NCBI GenBank assembly: GCA_017460065.1
Contig: JAFUBT010000006.1
Coordinates: forward strand, 20,705-84,704
Length of the DNA: 64,000 nt
From: Candidatus Saccharimonadota bacterium
GTDB lineage: Bacteria > Patescibacteriota > Saccharimonadia > Saccharimonadales > Saccharimonadaceae
Direction of reading: 5' to 3'
This document shows, piece after piece, positions 60,592-64,000 of this stretch; position 1 is the first letter of the stretch, and each line of letters starts with the position of its first letter. The notes under the pieces are model-generated. The model saw only the letters and a list, made by a program, of their open reading frames with translations, was not told the origin of the DNA and ran no database searches. Both the position numbers and the translations under genes were made by a program.

Positions 60592-63000
60592 ATGTCCAAA
60601 CGCCCAAGCAAACTCCATAACGGCCTTAGCGCCACCGAAGTGCGCGAGAGGCGACGTCAGGGGCTCGTCAATACTTCCGTCCAAGCCCCCTCGAAGTCCA
60701 TCCGTCAGATCATAATCGACAATACTTTTACTTATTTTAACTTAGTATTTTTGGTGCTGGCGATATTTTTAATATTAGTCGGCGCTTTCCGCGATATCAC
60801 TTTTATGCCCGTGATTATTGCCAACACTTTAATTGGTATTTTTCAAGAAATCCGCTCCAAGGTCGTACTCGATAAAATGTCGATTCTGAATGCGCCAACA
60901 GCACGGGTGATCCGTGATGGCAAAGAACAGGAGATTAACGCCGAATGGCTAGTGCAGGATGATTTGGTGCGTTTTGTCGCTGGCAACCAAATCCCCGCCG
61001 ATGCCGAAGTCGTGAGTGGCAGCGTGGCAGTGAATGAGTCATTACTAACAGGCGAGTCCGACGACATCCACAAGGAAAAAGGCGACGGATTGCTGTCTGG
61101 CAGCTTCATCGTGTCGGGCGAATGCTACGCTCGCTTGACGAAAGTAGGCAAGAATTCTTACATTAGCCAGCTAACGCTCGAAGCAAAACGCGAAAAAATT
61201 AAAGAACAATCCGAGATTATTCGTTCGCTAAACAAAATCGTGACTTTTGCTGGAATTGCAATTATTCCGATTGGGATTATATTGTTCTGCCAACAATTCT
61301 TTGGAGGTAACCAAAGTATTCAGGCCGCCGTACAAGCTTCGGTTGCGGCAATGATTGGTATGATTCCAGAAGGCCTTTTCCTGCTATCGAGCGTAGCTCT
61401 GGCAATTAGCGCCATGGAGCTTGCACAAGATAAAGTTTTGCCGCACGACATGAAAAGCATCGAGACTCTGGCTCGCGTCGACGTGCTCTGCGTCGATAAG
61501 ACTGGTACGATTACCGATGCACATATGAAAATTGCTTCTCTAGAACTACCAAAAGACGCTAAGCTGACTTACGATGAAGTGTTCGCAATCGCGAGCGATT
61601 ATGCGGCAGCGCAGACGTCCGACAATATCACGATGGAAGCAGTGAAGGAGTTTTTTGACCGTCCTAGCACAGCGCGCCAGCTCGAATCCGCCGTAGGTTT
61701 TTCGCCAGAATACAAATACAGTGGCGTGAATTTTACAGACGCTTCGTATCTGATGGGCGCGCCGGACTTAGTCCTAGGGGCGCAATACGATAAATATCGC
61801 AAGCAAATCGAGGGGTATAATCTGCGCGGCTACCGAGTTTTGGCGTTCTGTCGCTACCGCGGCAAGATTGACGGCAAAGCCTTGACAGCAAAGCGCGAGC
61901 TAATCGGGCTCATCTTACTGACTAACCCGATTCGTGCCAATGCACCAGAGACATTCCGGTATTTTGCCGACCAAAAAGTGCGTATCATGGTTATCTCAGG
62001 CGACGCGCCATTGACGGTTTCGGAAGTCGCCAAGAAAGCCGGCATCGCCAACGCCACCAAATACATTGACGCCAGCACATTGACGAGCGAAAAGGCCATC
62101 CGTAAAGCGATTAAAGAATATACGGTGTTTGGTCGCGTGACGCCCGACCAAAAACGTCAGTTTGTGCGAGCGCTCCAGGCCCAGGGCCATACCGTAGGCA
62201 TGACTGGCGATGGCGTGAACGATATATTGGCTTTGCGTGACGCCGACTGTGGCATTGCAATGGCGAGTGGCAGTGACGCAGCGATGCAAGCTGCCCAGTT
62301 AGTCTTACTCGAGTCGGATTTTTCCAAAATGCCTGGCGTCGTACGCCAAGGACGTCAAGTCGTCAACAACCTGGAACGCTCTGGTAGCCTATTCTTGGTC
62401 AAAAACACCTTTTCTTTGACTACCAGCTTAGTAGCAATTTTGCTCGCGATTAAGTATCCTATTCTACCAGCGCAGATTTCGCTGATTAGCATGTTCACAA
62501 TTGGCGTACCAGGATTTCTGTTGTCACAACTGCCGAACAATAACCTCATCAAGGGTAGTTTCATCTATAACATTTTGTCGCGCGCCGTACCGGGCGGCCT
62601 AACCGACATGCTGATTGTTGCTATGATGATGATTGCGGGCGCAATTTTCGGTTTTGCTAGTGAAGAAATCTCAACGGCATCCACAATCTTACTGGGCGTT
62701 GTGGGAATGCAGATGGTTTACCGTGCCAGTAAGCCGATGACTAAGCTCAAATGGGCAATCTTCGCATTGTGCCTATTGGGGCAAATCGTCTGCTATGCGT
62801 TCTTGCCGCAACTGTTTGGGCTGTCAGAACTATCATTGCAAGCCACCGTAATTTGCGTAGGCCTGAGCTTTGCCAGCTATCCAATTCTACAAAAAATTAC
62901 CAACCTCAGCGATAAGCTTGGCCAACGCATTCAGCGGCTGTTCAATAAGTACTCCAAACGAGTCAAATCCCTTGCCAAAGAAATGTGGGCAGACCGCTAA
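60592..63000 (+). CDS. Cation-transporting P-type ATPase (CtpE/P-ATPase with HAD domain)
   Basis: 802 aa. Actuator motif LTGES (152-156), phosphorylated Asp302 in VDKTGTITDAH, hinge motif TGDGVNDILALRDADCGIAMASG, and about ten TM helices. The ion-site helix reads MIGMIPEGLFLLSSVALA (about 255-272), as in CtpE-like calcium/magnesium ATPases, and heavy-metal CPx motifs are absent. The cation is therefore probably Ca or Mg, but this is inferred. The N domain is short. The start is leaderless. It faces the rRNA operon end. Confidence 0.93.
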   Translation: MSKRPSKLHNGLSATEVRERRRQGLVNTSVQAPSKSIRQIIIDNTFTYFNLVFLVLAIFLILVGAFRDITFMPVIIANTLIGIFQEIRSKVVLDKMSILNAPTARVIRDGKEQEINAEWLVQDDLVRFVAGNQIPADAEVVSGSVAVNESLLTGESDDIHKEKGDGLLSGSFIVSGECYARLTKVGKNSYISQLTLEAKREKIKEQSEIIRSLNKIVTFAGIAIIPIGIILFCQQFFGGNQSIQAAVQASVAAMIGMIPEGLFLLSSVALAISAMELAQDKVLPHDMKSIETLARVDVLCVDKTGTITDAHMKIASLELPKDAKLTYDEVFAIASDYAAAQTSDNITMEAVKEFFDRPSTARQLESAVGFSPEYKYSGVNFTDASYLMGAPDLVLGAQYDKYRKQIEGYNLRGYRVLAFCRYRGKIDGKALTAKRELIGLILLTNPIRANAPETFRYFADQKVRIMVISGDAPLTVSEVAKKAGIANATKYIDASTLTSEKAIRKAIKEYTVFGRVTPDQKRQFVRALQAQGHTVGMTGDGVNDILALRDADCGIAMASGSDAAMQAAQLVLLESDFSKMPGVVRQGRQVVNNLERSGSLFLVKNTFSLTTSLVAILLAIKYPILPAQISLISMFTIGVPGFLLSQLPNNNLIKGSFIYNILSRAVPGGLTDMLIVAMMMIAGAIFGFASEEISTASTILLGVVGMQMVYRASKPMTKLKWAIFALCLLGQIVCYAFLPQLFGLSELSLQATVICVGLSFASYPILQKITNLSDKLGQRIQRLFNKYSKRVKSLAKEMWADR

Positions 63001-63025
63001 AGACAAAGAAGAGCTCGTATATCGA

Positions 63026-63062
63026 ACAACAAAAGAGCGCCCTATAGGCGCTCTTAATAAGA
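63026..63062 (-). terminator. Terminator of the rRNA operon
   Basis: AAGAGCGCC / GGCGCTCTT stem with a T-rich tract on the minus strand, about 45 nt after 5S. It may also stop the ATPase gene from the other side. Confidence 0.85.
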
Positions 63063-63100
63063 CAACGACTGACCCGTTGAGGTGAGCCCTTGTATAATTC

Positions 63101-63207
63101 GGCATCTTGCTATTTTCCCACTTTCGCAGTACGTTCGCCGCGGCCAGGCTTGACTTCTGTGTTCGGAATGTAAACAGGTATTTCCCTGGTGCTATGGACA
63201 CCGATGC
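63101..63207 (-). rRNA. rrf: 5S ribosomal RNA
   Basis: About 107 nt; ends are set by the closing pair GCATC / GATGC. The conserved loop sequence CATTCCGAACACAGAAGTCAAG (given here only by its parts CCGAACACAG and AAGTCAAG) and GCGAACGTACTGC are 5S hallmarks. It lies at the 3' end of the rRNA operon after 23S. Confidence 0.93.
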
Positions 63208-63360
63208 AAAAACTCAAAACAGCCTTGAGTACTTGCATCGATGTAAGATGTGACGATAATGAAATTAATTGGCTCTGATACGAATTTAGTACCAGTTACT
63301 AGTTAAGTCTACTCTACTTACTGCCATCATGCAAGCATAAAAGCAATAAGTAGAACATAA
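63208..63360 (-). other. 23S-5S intergenic spacer
   Basis: About 150 nt without a gene. A long imperfect hairpin (TCTACTTATTGC / GCAGTAAGTAGA, about 63318-63357) just after 23S is probably the RNase III-type processing stem. No tRNA is present in the spacer. Confidence 0.7.

Positions 63361-64000
<640 letters not shown>

Overview
The window reads as a chromosomal segment of a Patescibacteria (CPR) bacterium, most likely a Candidatus Saccharibacteria (TM7) relative. The evidence is the compact housekeeping content without biosynthetic pathways, trimmed core enzymes (AlaS without C-Ala, TruB without PUA, LigA without zinc-finger cysteines), a Gram-positive-like envelope set (MltG, FtsEX with a PcsB-like CHAP protein, LysM/CHAP hydrolase, RNase J, ClpC), and many genes without Shine-Dalgarno leaders. 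UGA is a normal stop: RF2 (prfB) is present and real genes end in UGA. This argues against the SR1/Gracilibacteria code. The taxon is inferred from gene content; the 16S gene lies outside the window.

Layout. 1-1000: start of an FtsK-like gene and a membrane protein. 1000-4500: pnp and rpsO, separated by an opposite-strand orphan gene. 4500-10100: radA, clpP, an HExxH membrane protein and clpC; clpP and clpC each carry a perfect CIRCE (HrcA) operator with the -35 box inside it. 10069-13961: htpX, a membrane protein and ligA as one overlapping operon. 14000-16234: a helicase IV-like gene in one frame but broken by three TGA codons. 16300-17640: tRNA-Gly, a DUF308 protein, tRNA-Leu, tRNA-Cys and a candidate structured sRNA. 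17800-19540: superoxide reductase, a CPTC membrane protein and a DsbA-like protein in one operon. 19586-27600: slipin, an orphan gene, a PEP-synthase-like domain / double Nudix / rarA operon, a 125-nt inverted-repeat element, yggU-galU, gpmI and tsaC. 27600-34755: a second candidate sRNA, a PstS-like protein, obg, a LysM/CHAP hydrolase, and the chain 587-aa anchored protein-ruvX-mltG. 34828-38605: a soluble histidine kinase, a response regulator with a roughly 490-residue Pro/Ala-rich tail, and a pseudouridine synthase. 38628-47000: ftsA, an orphan gene, alaS, mnmA, iscS, small unknowns, tatD and a DUF4868 (KwaB-like) protein. 47034-56864: ctpA, pcsB-like, ftsX, ftsE, prfB, truB, a thioredoxin-fold protein, RNase J and an orphan gene. 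57087-63000: nusA, two membrane proteins, a DsbA-like protein and a P-type ATPase. 63026-64000: the 3' end of an rRNA operon (terminator, 5S, 3' part of 23S) on the minus strand.

Two expression styles stand out. Many core genes have a -10 hexamer ending 6 or 7 nt before the ATG, so their mRNAs should be leaderless. A second group, including four unrelated-looking single genes of unknown function, has a consensus TTGAC-N17-TATAAT promoter with an extended TG, a 40-70 nt leader and a strong Shine-Dalgarno. No CRISPR array, insertion sequence or prophage was seen.
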